From the NCBI GenBank assembly GCA_011049795.1, contig DRHD01000363.1, positions 1-25,069 on the forward strand: a DNA stretch of 25,069 nt, given 5' to 3'. The position numbers and the translations under genes are program-made. The notes under the pieces were generated by a model. It was given only the letters and a program-made list of their open reading frames with translations, was not told the origin of the DNA and searched no databases. Positions 16,644-23,128 of this stretch are shown here, piece after piece. Within the stretch, counting starts at the first letter, position 1. Each line of letters starts with the position of its first letter. The stretch comes from Porticoccus sp. GTDB taxonomy: Bacteria; Pseudomonadota; Gammaproteobacteria; Pseudomonadales; Porticoccaceae.

Positions 16644-16711
16644 AGGTTGGCAAACCTCCCTCCACGGGAGGTTAACAAGGCGTCAAGTGTCTTATTTTCA
16701 TCACTCGACGC
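16644..16711 (+). promoter_or_regulatory. Alternative hairpins in the yegP leader
   Basis: AGGTT (16644-16648) can pair with AACCT (16653-16657), or AACCTCCC (16653-16660) can pair with GGGAGGTT (16666-16673); the two folds exclude each other. A further stem pairs 16680-16689 with 16702-16711 (9 of 10 positions, 12-nt loop). No T-run follows. It ends 37 bp before the yegP ATG and could be a structured leader; no known riboswitch class is recognised. Confidence 0.4.
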
Positions 16712-16748
16712 AATGCACATGATTATTTCTATAGTGAAGGAGATAGGT

Positions 16749-17078
16749 ATGCCCAGTTGGTTCGAGTTAAACCAGAGTACTGATGGTCAATTCAGCTTTG
16801 CTCTGAAAGATAGTGATGGAGAAACAATTCTCACCAGCAATGAACCCCATGTTTCCAAGGGCTCTGCCAAAGCTGACATTGAAGTGGTACAAAGAAACTG
16901 CTCATATGTTGTCAGATATGACGCCAAGGAATCTCCTGGAGGAGAGCACTACTTCGACCTTCAGTCACCCAACCACCACATTGTTGCAACGAGTCAAATG
17001 TACAAAACAGCTGAGTCTCGTGATGCAGGTATTACTTCAGTGATGTCTAATGGCACGACGAGAGTGGTGAAGAATTAG
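16749..17078 (+). CDS. yegP: YegP-family protein (DUF1508, two tandem repeats)
   Basis: A 109-residue soluble protein, the usual size for YegP. Two tandem DUF1508 repeats are visible: SWFELNQSTDGQFSFALKDSDGETILTS (about 3-30), then a degenerate second copy with HYFDLQSPNHHIVATSQMYKTAESRDAGITSV (about 70-101). The ATG at 16749 is chosen because AGGAG lies 7 nt upstream and it gives the family start; the longer frame from 16647 adds 34 unrelated residues running through the leader hairpins. The molecular function of the family is not known. In E. coli yegP neighbours yegQ (trhP), and here it lies 2.3 kb from trhP, so a loose neighbourhood is retained. The second repeat is weaker than usual. Confidence 0.88.
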   Translation: MPSWFELNQSTDGQFSFALKDSDGETILTSNEPHVSKGSAKADIEVVQRNCSYVVRYDAKESPGGEHYFDLQSPNHHIVATSQMYKTAESRDAGITSVMSNGTTRVVKN

Positions 17079-17325
17079 TACATAACCTTTCAAACAAAAG
17101 TCTTGGATCCAATTTTCGAACCAAGGATTTTGGCTTTTATACCTAAAAAAACAAAGGTAGACCTACCCTCCCCCCTATGACCAACAACAGAGAAACCACA
17201 TTGTTGGTGAAGCCATGGCTTTGTATCTACCCACCCGTTTAATTTAATCGGCTTAATCCATAAATAGCTGTCCACATGTGACAAGAGTAGCTAAAGCCCA
17301 CCGAATAAGCTTTCGACATCACAGG
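17079..17325. other. Non-coding spacer between yegP and the tRNA-Arg promoter
   Basis: No credible gene is seen. The only structure noticed is an 8-bp stem, ACCAACAA/TTGTTGGT (17180-17187 and 17201-17208, 13-nt loop), with no T-run. A 64-codon minus-strand ORF here has no Shine-Dalgarno or family resemblance. Confidence 0.5.
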
Positions 17326-17354
17326 TTGATACAGCCTCTCTAAAACCCTAGAAT
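17326..17354 (+). promoter_or_regulatory. Sigma70-type promoter of tRNA-Arg
   Basis: TTGATA (17326-17331), a 17-bp spacer and TAGAAT (17349-17354) are followed by a GC-rich TGCGCCGG stretch, the kind of discriminator seen in stringently controlled stable-RNA promoters. The predicted start is about 28 nt before the tRNA. Confidence 0.7.
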
Positions 17355-17388
17355 TGCGCCGGTAATATGCAATGTGTCCTTTTGATCC

Positions 17389-17465
17389 GCCCCGGTGGCA
17401 CAGCTGGATAGCGCGGCCCCCTCCTAAGGGGCAGGTCAGAGGTTCGAATCCTCTCCGGGGCGCCA
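17389..17465 (+). tRNA. tRNA-Arg (anticodon CCU)
   Basis: 77 nt including encoded CCA. The acceptor stem GCCCCGG/CCGGGGC is perfect. The anticodon stem is GCCCC/GGGGC with loop CTCCTAA, giving anticodon CCT (reads AGG). The T arm is AGAGG-TTCGAAT-CCTCT, and the discriminator is G. The D stem (GCAC/GCGC) has an A-C mismatch at the third pair. No terminator is obvious downstream. Confidence 0.96.
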
Positions 17466-17728
17466 TATAAATCAATAAGTGACCTCTCCATTAAAACCGT
17501 ATTACAAAGATGAATACGGATTGTAATATTGTAAGGAGAACGCAGAAAATTTCACATAATCAATTGATTTATAACAATTATTTTAATTTAAATCTATTGA
17601 AAATGAATAAAGCACGTGTTAATTTTTGGACACTTATTATTCAATAATGATAGCAGTGAAACAGTCTGGTCTCCCACTGTCGTCACTCAATAATATTTGT
17701 AACATATACTCTAAAACTGGGCGTAACG
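17466..17728. other. AT-rich spacer downstream of tRNA-Arg
   Basis: Markedly more AT-rich than its surroundings, especially 17540-17640. It contains competing stems: CCGTATT/AATACGG (17497-17503 and 17513-17519) and ATTACAA/TTGTAAT (17501-17507 and 17522-17528). An AAGGAG near 17531 has no start codon at a proper distance. No direct repeat of the tRNA 3' end is seen, so an integrated element is not demonstrated. Confidence 0.5.
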
Positions 17729-18034
17729 ATGAAGAAAGCGAAGATAAAAGATCAGCCATACACAAACTTGTTAATGCCCAAGGGTTCAGCTGCAAGCCAA
17801 GAAGACCAAGCTGAGCAGAAGGCTCGCATAAACAGCATACACCAGGCTGCGTCTCAAAAAATCTTTGTGCCCTTCTCCACGAATATGGAACAACGTAAAG
17901 CCGCGTTGGCCCTCCGCGCTCAAGGCAAAAATATTGTTAGCGGCCTACCAGGTCAGGTTCCCAACCACCAAGTGCTCCAATGTTTTTATCATCTCGCCGA
18001 AGTTGGTGGTGAGTTTAAAGTTATACCCGTTTAA
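17729..18034 (+). CDS. Hypothetical protein, doubtful
   Basis: An open frame of 101 codons with no family I recognise. The N-terminal half is polar and Lys/Gln-rich (MKKAKIKDQPYTNLLMPKG, then an Ala/Glu/Gln stretch). The C-terminal half, RKAALALRAQGKNIVSGLPG and NHQVLQCFYHLAEVGGEFKVIPV, has helix-strand character. No Shine-Dalgarno precedes the ATG, and an internal ATG at codon 16 has none either. It sits alone in the AT-rich stretch between tRNA-Arg and rsmE. The stop codon lies in one arm of a 9-bp inverted repeat (18031-18039 and 18076-18084). It may be a small accessory gene, a remnant of a larger one, or chance. Confidence 0.35.
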   Translation: MKKAKIKDQPYTNLLMPKGSAASQEDQAEQKARINSIHQAASQKIFVPFSTNMEQRKAALALRAQGKNIVSGLPGQVPNHQVLQCFYHLAEVGGEFKVIPV

Positions 18035-18211
18035 ACAGTCGCATACAGAGATAAAGCCCATGTAGACATGTTTTAACTGTTTAAGCCCTTCACCACTTCC
18101 ACAAGTACCAGGTTCATTTTTTGTTAGTACACAGAGTTCATCTTGAGCTTCTGTATCTCTCCAATGGGTTAAACGCTACTCTATAACCCACCTTTGTATA
18201 GCCAATGTACT

Positions 18212-18922
18212 ATGAACTTACTCCTTCTAAAAAACAGTGACTTTGTCTCTGAAAACCTGGTGGAACTCTCTGGGCGCCGGTTAAAACACCTGACCGAAAT
18301 CCATCATGCCTGTGTCGGTGATACGCTTAAAGCCGGCAGGGTTAATGGGAAGATGGGAAAAGCAACGGTCCAAAAAATTAATACTCAATCGGCCCAACTG
18401 GAAGTGTCGTTAACCGAACAACCGCCAGCCCCTCTTCCTCTAACACTCATTTTGGCATTACCCCGCCCGAAAATGCTTCGACGCATTTTTCAAACCATTG
18501 CTACCATGGGCGTAAAACAACTGTACCTCGTTAACACCTGGCGAGTTGAAAAAAGCTACTGGCAAACACCTTGGCTGGAAAATTCAGCCATTGAGGAGCA
18601 ACTTCTTCTAGGACTTGAGCAAGGGTGTGATACCCAGCTGCCAGAAGTGCTTATCAAAAAACGTTTTAAGCCCTTTGTTGAAGATGAACTAGGCCATATT
18701 ATCGCCAACACCCAGCCATTGGTTGCACACCCCTCAGGAGGACTTTCCTGCCCCATGGGGCTCAACAAACCAACCACACTAGCCATTGGCCCTGAAGGTG
18801 GCTTTATCGACTACGAGGTCGAGAAGCTAGCAGAAGTGGGCTTCCAGTCTATTACACTGGGCAATCGTATTCTTCGTGTTGAAACGGCTATCCCCGTGTT
18901 GCTATCAAAGCTTTTTTCATAG
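18212..18922 (+). CDS. rsmE: 16S rRNA (uracil(1498)-N3)-methyltransferase RsmE
   Basis: SPOUT-class methyltransferase that makes m3U1498 in helix 44 of 16S rRNA, near the ribosomal decoding centre. It has 236 residues from ATG 18212: an N-terminal PUA-like domain (about 1-70, RRLKHLTEIHHACVGDTL), then the trefoil-knot domain with LALPRPKMLRRIFQTIATMGV (about 81-101), the SAM-binding GPEGGF (193-198) and LGNRILRVETA (216-226). No good Shine-Dalgarno is seen before ATG 18212; a TTG at 18194 in frame is possible but adds six non-conserved residues. It is transcribed alone, with the second GST following 162 bp later on the same strand behind its own candidate promoter. The call is secure. Confidence 0.95.
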   Translation: MNLLLLKNSDFVSENLVELSGRRLKHLTEIHHACVGDTLKAGRVNGKMGKATVQKINTQSAQLEVSLTEQPPAPLPLTLILALPRPKMLRRIFQTIATMGVKQLYLVNTWRVEKSYWQTPWLENSAIEEQLLLGLEQGCDTQLPEVLIKKRFKPFVEDELGHIIANTQPLVAHPSGGLSCPMGLNKPTTLAIGPEGGFIDYEVEKLAEVGFQSITLGNRILRVETAIPVLLSKLFS

Positions 18923-19012
18923 TTAGCCTTCATTTGGTCTCCACCACCTGTAACAGCCCAACCCTCTATACATCCCATGGAACACTAGGGTATATTTCCA
19001 TTCAACCGATTT

Positions 19013-19036
19013 GGAACGAGCGTTCCCAGCTATAAT
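19013..19036 (+). promoter_or_regulatory. Candidate promoter and operator of the second GST gene
   Basis: A consensus -10, TATAAT (19031-19036), lies 48 bp before the GST start. Instead of a good -35 there is a perfect 6-2-6 palindrome, GGAACG-AG-CGTTCC (19013-19026). TTGGAA at 19011 would leave only 14 bp of spacing. This layout suits a promoter controlled by a protein bound at the palindrome. Confidence 0.45.
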
Positions 19037-19084
19037 TATTGCCAAAATCTGCCTATAAACTTCACTTTATGGAGACGAGCACCC

Positions 19085-19720
19085 ATGAAATTTTATGACT
19101 GTTCTATTGCCCCAAACCCCAGGCGAGCCAGAATATTTATTGCAGAAAAAGGGCTGGAAATACCAAAAGTCGAAATAGATATCGTCGGTGGTGAAAACCT
19201 CAAAGAGGCATTCTTGTCGGTTAATCCCCGAGGGCTATTACCGGTCTTAGAGCTTGATGACGGCACCCGATTTGATGAGACCATGGCTATCTGTAAGTAT
19301 TTAGAGGATATCTATCCAGAGCCCCCATTGTTGGGCACCACACCTGTGGAGCGGGCTCAAATTGAATGCCTGCAACGGAAAATGGAGTTTGATGGCATGA
19401 TTGCTACCTCCGAGGCCTTCCGCAACAACACCAAAAACGAGAATTTCTCGTATCGAAGTCTCCCAGGTGTGGATGGTATCCCTGCAATTGATGGGCTAAT
19501 GGAGCGTGGTTATAAAACACTCGACCTCTTTTTCCATTGGCTTGAGCACTACCTTAAAGACTCCAAATTTATCACTGGCGACCGTTTTACCGTGGTGGAT
19601 ATCACCGCCCTCTGTGCCGTTGATTTTGCCAAGTGGACAGAGGTGGAAATTCCGAAGGGAAATACCAATACGTTGCGCTGGTATGACGAAGTATCAGCCC
19701 GGCCAAGTGCTCAAGCCTGA
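19085..19720 (+). CDS. Glutathione S-transferase family protein (second of two)
   Basis: Soluble GST of 211 residues. The thioredoxin-like domain starts MKFYDCSIAPNPRRARIFIAEKGL, with NPRGLLPVLELDDG (cis-Pro glutathione site, about 47-60) and DETMAICKYLEDIYP (about 64-78). The helical domain ends with FITGDRFTVVDITALCAVDFA, containing the N-capping box Asp. The Ser/Cys near residues 6-7 could serve in glutathione activation, but the class cannot be fixed from sequence alone. GGAG lies about 10 nt before the ATG. It is preceded by a palindrome-bearing promoter and followed by a terminator at 19763. It is not a recent duplicate of the GST at 6353. Confidence 0.9.
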   Translation: MKFYDCSIAPNPRRARIFIAEKGLEIPKVEIDIVGGENLKEAFLSVNPRGLLPVLELDDGTRFDETMAICKYLEDIYPEPPLLGTTPVERAQIECLQRKMEFDGMIATSEAFRNNTKNENFSYRSLPGVDGIPAIDGLMERGYKTLDLFFHWLEHYLKDSKFITGDRFTVVDITALCAVDFAKWTEVEIPKGNTNTLRWYDEVSARPSAQA

Positions 19721-19762
19721 GCTATTACTAACAAGCAAGATCAAGTCGTAGTTTTCACGCAT

Positions 19763-19792
19763 AAAAAAAGCCCCCAAATTGGGGGCCTTTTT
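19763..19792. terminator. Intrinsic terminator, bidirectional (second GST and tRNA-Ser side)
   Basis: GCCCCC (19770-19775) pairs with GGGGGC (19781-19786) around AAATT. T-runs follow on both strands: five on plus, seven on minus. It directly adjoins the partial tRNA-Ser copy and closely resembles the terminator at 19928. Confidence 0.88.
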
Positions 19793-19814
19793 ATTTGGCG
19801 GTGAGGGAGGGATT
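19793..19814 (-). repeat. Partial copy of the tRNA-Ser 3' end (rtT-like repeat unit)
   Basis: These 22 bp are identical to 19956-19977. They hold the last 19 nt of mature tRNA-Ser (through CCA) plus 3 nt beyond, 163 bp downstream of the real 3' end in the direction of tRNA transcription. Each copy is followed by a similar GCCCCC/GGGGGC terminator, so the repeat covers tRNA tail plus terminator. The 113 bp between (19815-19927) hold no gene. Confidence 0.85.
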
Positions 19815-19927
19815 ACTCAGGCCACGGCCTTCGCCCTTCGGGTCGCCATCTTTGACGGCGCTGTCTCACGCCTATGGCGCCCGGCTCGAACGGGGGTTCT
19901 CATCCAAGTCACCCTAACCACAAATAC

Positions 19928-19948
19928 AAAAGCCCCCATAAAGGGGGC
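19928..19948 (-). terminator. Intrinsic terminator of tRNA-Ser
   Basis: On the minus strand a GCCCCC/GGGGGC stem (19932-19937 and 19943-19948, 5-nt loop) is followed by four T residues. It begins 11 bp past the CCA end. Confidence 0.8.
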
Positions 19949-19958
19949 CTTTTATATT

Positions 19959-20046
19959 TGGCGGTGAGGGAGGGATTCGAACCCTCGATACGTTTCCGTA
20001 TACACGCTTTCCAGGCGAGCTCCTTCAGCCACTCGGACACCTCACC
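19959..20046 (-). tRNA. tRNA-Ser (anticodon GGA)
   Basis: 88 nt with encoded CCA and a long class II variable arm (TATACG/CGTATC region). The acceptor stem GGTGAGG pairs with CCTCACC; the discriminator is G. The anticodon loop CTGGAAA gives GGA (reads UCC and UCU). The T arm is GAGGG-TTCGAAT-CCCTC. The anticodon stem CTCGC/GCGTG has a U-U mismatch at its second pair. Confidence 0.97.
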
Positions 20047-20065
20047 GTGTATTTTGAGGTGCGCA

Positions 20066-20094
20066 ACTTTACACAAGCACCCCCTAAAAAGCAA
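20066..20094 (-). promoter_or_regulatory. Sigma70-type promoter of tRNA-Ser
   Basis: On the minus strand TTGCTT (20089-20094), a 17-bp spacer and TAAAGT (20066-20071) are followed by the GC-rich TGCGCACC, a stringent-type discriminator. The predicted start is about 12 nt before the tRNA. Read-through from the nitroreductase gene is also possible because no terminator separates them. Confidence 0.65.
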
Positions 20095-20109
20095 TTGCCA
20101 GGGCCATTC

Positions 20110-20667
20110 TCAAGGCCAAGGCAGAAAGTATTCGTCAAGATCAGGTTGGGGGGCTTCTGGTACCTTTCCCTTGATGGTTCCCAGATATAAAAAGCCGATA
20201 ATTCTCTCTGAGTTCTCTAAACCAAGCCCCTTCATTATGATGTCATCATAAGCGGGGGCCCCGGTACGCCATATGGCACCCACACCCTGTGCATAGGCCG
20301 CTGTAATCATATTCTGTGCAGCTGCACCAGCAGAGATGACCTGCTCGATTTCAGGTACTTTTGGGTTCTCCCTTGGACTGGCAATAACAACGACAATCAT
20401 GGGTGCCCGCTGCGGGCGAGCCATCATGCGTTCTCTCGCCTTGTCCGTCAGCACCTCACCTCGACCCTCAGATGATTTAACAAGCAATAGACCTAACTCG
20501 ATGAGCCCTTGCCCTTCAATAACAAGAAATCGCCACGGTCTCATTCGACCATGGTCAGCAGCACGAAATGCCGCTTTTTTAATGCTGTCCAGAATATCTC
20601 CCTGTGGTGCGGGTTCTATCAACCTAGGAGATGAAACCCTACCCTGTAATGCATTTAGTGCATCCAT
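20110..20667 (-). CDS. YdjA-type nitroreductase family flavoprotein
   Basis: FMN-dependent NAD(P)H oxidoreductase of the small nitroreductase class, 185 residues like E. coli YdjA. The start MDALNALQGRVSSPRLIEPAP matches YdjA, with Arg and Ser positions of the FMN phosphate site. RAADHGRMRPWRFLVIEG (about 35-52) corresponds to the APDHKxMQPW family motif. SAGAAAQNMITAAYAQGVGAIWRTG (about 112-136) and GFLYLGT (about 157-163) complete the fold. AAGGAG lies 6 nt before the ATG. It is divergent from the cyclase gene across 134 bp and lies just upstream of tRNA-Ser. The natural substrate of YdjA-type proteins is unclear; they reduce nitroaromatics weakly. The family call is firm. Confidence 0.92.
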   Translation of the reverse strand: MDALNALQGRVSSPRLIEPAPQGDILDSIKKAAFRAADHGRMRPWRFLVIEGQGLIELGLLLVKSSEGRGEVLTDKARERMMARPQRAPMIVVVIASPRENPKVPEIEQVISAGAAAQNMITAAYAQGVGAIWRTGAPAYDDIIMKGLGLENSERIIGFLYLGTIKGKVPEAPQPDLDEYFLPWP

Positions 20668-20801
20668 CGTTTCTCCTTTTTTTCCATGTGTTCTCGGGAA
20701 TCAGCAACACCGAGTACAATGCCCCATAGAAAGAATGGACTTTTCTACTCAGACATCGTGTAATTACGCGCATCTAAGCACTGGAGTCTCCATCTTACAA
20801 G

Positions 20802-22178
20802 ATGACTGTTGAGAGCACGAAGGAGACTGAAAGGTTCTTGTTCCACCAAAGCCTTTTCCGCTTTTTGGTGGGCTTGGCGGGCATCACCACATTAGTTTCA
20901 TTCCAGGCCAAGCAAGGCTACGACTTTTTCCTAGTAGCACTCATACTGGCGATACTCCTCTATATACTTATTTCCCATTTTGTTTGTAGTTCGATCGGAA
21001 AATCGAATAAGGCCCAGGTCACTCGGACACTCGCTTCATTGGATGCGTTCCTACTCGGCTGCCTAGTGGTTGCTATTGACCTTAACCCACTGCCCTCACT
21101 CTTATTTATCCTGACATTACAGTTCAATGCATTGATTAACGGTGGAATCAAACGATTAATTCCCGATAATTTGGCATTGGGACTTGGGCTCATTCTGCTC
21201 ATTCTTATACAACAACCACAGTTACATTTTTCTGTTGACCTGAAAACGAGTATTGCACCGCTAATCGCTCTAGGAATATATATCTGTATCTATGGAGCGA
21301 GCTCTTTTAACCAAATAAACGGTTTGCTAACAAAGCAAAAAGAAGTTGAAAAACAGCTGGTGCAAATGAAGCTGAGAAATTATCACCTGTCAAAATATCT
21401 CTCTCCAACACTGCGTAAGGCTATTCTTTCAGGCAAGGATGTGAAACTTGAAACCCAGCGCAAAAAACTGACCATTTTCTTTTCAGACATCAAGGGATTT
21501 AGTGAGTTGTCTGAAGAAATGGAAGCGGATGCACTGACCAGTTTGCTCAATAATTATCTAACAGAGATGTCAAAAATTGCCCTCAAATATGGCGGCACAA
21601 TTGACAAGTTTATTGGCGATGCCATTATGGTATTTTTTGGTGACCCTGCCAGTCACGGTATAAAAGAAGACTGTGTTGCAGCGGTGTCCATGGCCATTGC
21701 CATGAAAAAACATATGAAAGAACTGCAACAACAGTGGATTAACCAAGGGATTCAGAAACCCTTAGAAATCAGAATTGGCATCAATACTGGGTTTTGTACG
21801 GTGGGTAATTTTGGCACAGAAAATCGTTTGGACTACACCTTGCTAGGCACAGAAGTTAACTTGGCAAGCCGCCTAGAATCTGCAGCAGAACCAGGAGAAA
21901 TCCTGATCTCCCACGAAACCTACTCTCTCGTTAAAGACTTGATCATGTGCTATGACAAGGGCGAGATCCAAGTGAAGGGCTACCAACAACCTGTTCGGGT
22001 TCATTCTGCACTAGATCTCCGAAAGAACCTCGGGAAGGAGCAAACCTACTTTGAGCACCTGACCAATGGCTTTTCTATCTATATGGATTTAGACCGGGTG
22101 CGTAACTATGATAAAGACAAGATTATGGATTCGCTCATTGATGCAGCCAATTGCTTAAAGAGCAAAGATATTTTCTAA
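20802..22178 (+). CDS. Membrane-bound class III adenylate cyclase
   Basis: A 458-residue protein with an N-terminal membrane domain of about six helices (16-34, 41-62, 77-95, 98-113, 122-137, 148-168), a short coiled linker (about 175-195), the YLSPTLRKAILSG linker (199-211) and a C-terminal cyclase domain. Metal-binding aspartates are Asp229 (FFSDIKGF) and Asp273 (GDAIMVFFGD). Base-selecting residues are Lys269 and Thr346 (LDYTLLG), which favour ATP over GTP. Asn353 and Arg357 (NLASRLES) stabilise the transition state, so the domain looks active and can work as a homodimer. It should make cAMP in response to a membrane or envelope signal. The Shine-Dalgarno is weak (GGAG about 15 nt upstream). 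No cAMP receptor gene is near. Confidence 0.92.
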   Translation: MTVESTKETERFLFHQSLFRFLVGLAGITTLVSFQAKQGYDFFLVALILAILLYILISHFVCSSIGKSNKAQVTRTLASLDAFLLGCLVVAIDLNPLPSLLFILTLQFNALINGGIKRLIPDNLALGLGLILLILIQQPQLHFSVDLKTSIAPLIALGIYICIYGASSFNQINGLLTKQKEVEKQLVQMKLRNYHLSKYLSPTLRKAILSGKDVKLETQRKKLTIFFSDIKGFSELSEEMEADALTSLLNNYLTEMSKIALKYGGTIDKFIGDAIMVFFGDPASHGIKEDCVAAVSMAIAMKKHMKELQQQWINQGIQKPLEIRIGINTGFCTVGNFGTENRLDYTLLGTEVNLASRLESAAEPGEILISHETYSLVKDLIMCYDKGEIQVKGYQQPVRVHSALDLRKNLGKEQTYFEHLTNGFSIYMDLDRVRNYDKDKIMDSLIDAANCLKSKDIF

Positions 22179-22253
22179 GTGCTAACTCTGCCAGATTCTT
22201 TTTTTCTAACAACCCTCAGGCGCGCCCTCAAAGTATGCCTAACCTCACCCTAA

Positions 22254-23081
22254 CTACTGCCTGAATAGACGCAGCTTCGGCGGGTTCATTTTTTTCGAAC
22301 TACGATAAGGATTGATGTCCAACCCACCTCGACGGGTATATCGAGCATAAACCTCTAATTCATCAGGCTGACAGAGTTCGTTAATCTCGGTAAAAATCTG
22401 CTCAACACATTGCTCATGAAAACCCTGGTGATTTCGATAAGAGATAATGTATTTGAGTAGCCCTTCAGGATCGATAGGCCACCCGGTATATCGAATCAGG
22501 ATGCTTGCCCAATCCGGCTGCCCAGTGACCGGGCAATTAGTTTTTAACAGGTGACTGTAAAATGATTCTGTCACTGCCGCTCCCCCGTTATTAAGACTCA
22601 GTAATGAAGGATCAGGTTCATAGGTATCAACAACAAGATCAATGTCCATATCATCTAAACAAATACCGGGAAATGATGCCAAACCGAAATTTCGGTAGCT
22701 ATCAGGGGTATGTATATCTACAAGCACCACCCCCTTCACGCACCCAGCAATATCGTTCTCTAGAATAGCAGCCACATCCTGCGTAGAGCTATATCTCTCT
22801 TGATTAAGCGAGTTCAGATACAATTTGAGGGATTTTGACTCCACCAAATTTTTGGTATCACAAGGCATGGAAATATCGGCTACCGCCACTACTGGCTTAC
22901 CCTTTAAGTCAAGCCATGACAGCTCATAGGCAGTCCAAAGATCAAATCCGAAAAATGGTACTTTATCTGTTAGGCCTAGCAGTTCCCGCCCTTGGGAACG
23001 AGGAATAGCGCTGAGAACCTCTGGACAGTAAGAGGTTGGATAGGCTGTTTCAACCCCCAATAATAAGTCTTTATCACTCAC
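22254..23081 (-). CDS. queF: NADPH-dependent 7-cyano-7-deazaguanine reductase QueF (long form)
   Basis: Reduces preQ0 to preQ1, the last step before transfer of the queuosine precursor into G34 of tRNAs with GUN anticodons. At 275 residues it is the two-domain (E. coli YqcD) form: an N-terminal half with the QueF motif ESKSLKLYLN (81-90), and a C-terminal half with nucleophile Cys183 (KTNCPVTGQPD), Asp190, and His222-Glu223 (FHEQCVE). The end YARYTRRGGLDINPYR is family-typical. The start is GTG 23081, with GGAG 7 nt upstream. It follows yadH by 47 bp on the same strand and may be the third gene of a yadG-yadH-queF unit. It is convergent with the cyclase gene; no clear terminator is seen in the 75-bp gap. 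Confidence 0.97.
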   Translation of the reverse strand: MSDKDLLLGVETAYPTSYCPEVLSAIPRSQGRELLGLTDKVPFFGFDLWTAYELSWLDLKGKPVVAVADISMPCDTKNLVESKSLKLYLNSLNQERYSSTQDVAAILENDIAGCVKGVVLVDIHTPDSYRNFGLASFPGICLDDMDIDLVVDTYEPDPSLLSLNNGGAAVTESFYSHLLKTNCPVTGQPDWASILIRYTGWPIDPEGLLKYIISYRNHQGFHEQCVEQIFTEINELCQPDELEVYARYTRRGGLDINPYRSSKKMNPPKLRLFRQ

Positions 23082-23128
23082 CAGAAATCTCCATTAGCGT
23101 CCTCTATCAACAACACCTGTTAATAACA

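Noticed and set aside
17239..17475. Minus-strand ORF of 78 codons over tRNA-Arg
   Set aside because: Its N terminus (PRRGFEPLTCP) is the typical false translation of an antisense tRNA gene.
17626..17814. 62-codon plus-strand ORF in the AT-rich region
   Set aside because: It needs a TTG start, has no Shine-Dalgarno, and overlaps the slightly better 101-codon frame.
19874..20251. 125-codon plus-strand ORF over tRNA-Ser
   Set aside because: It reads through the antisense tRNA (VREGFEPSIRF) and the tRNA promoter; artefact.
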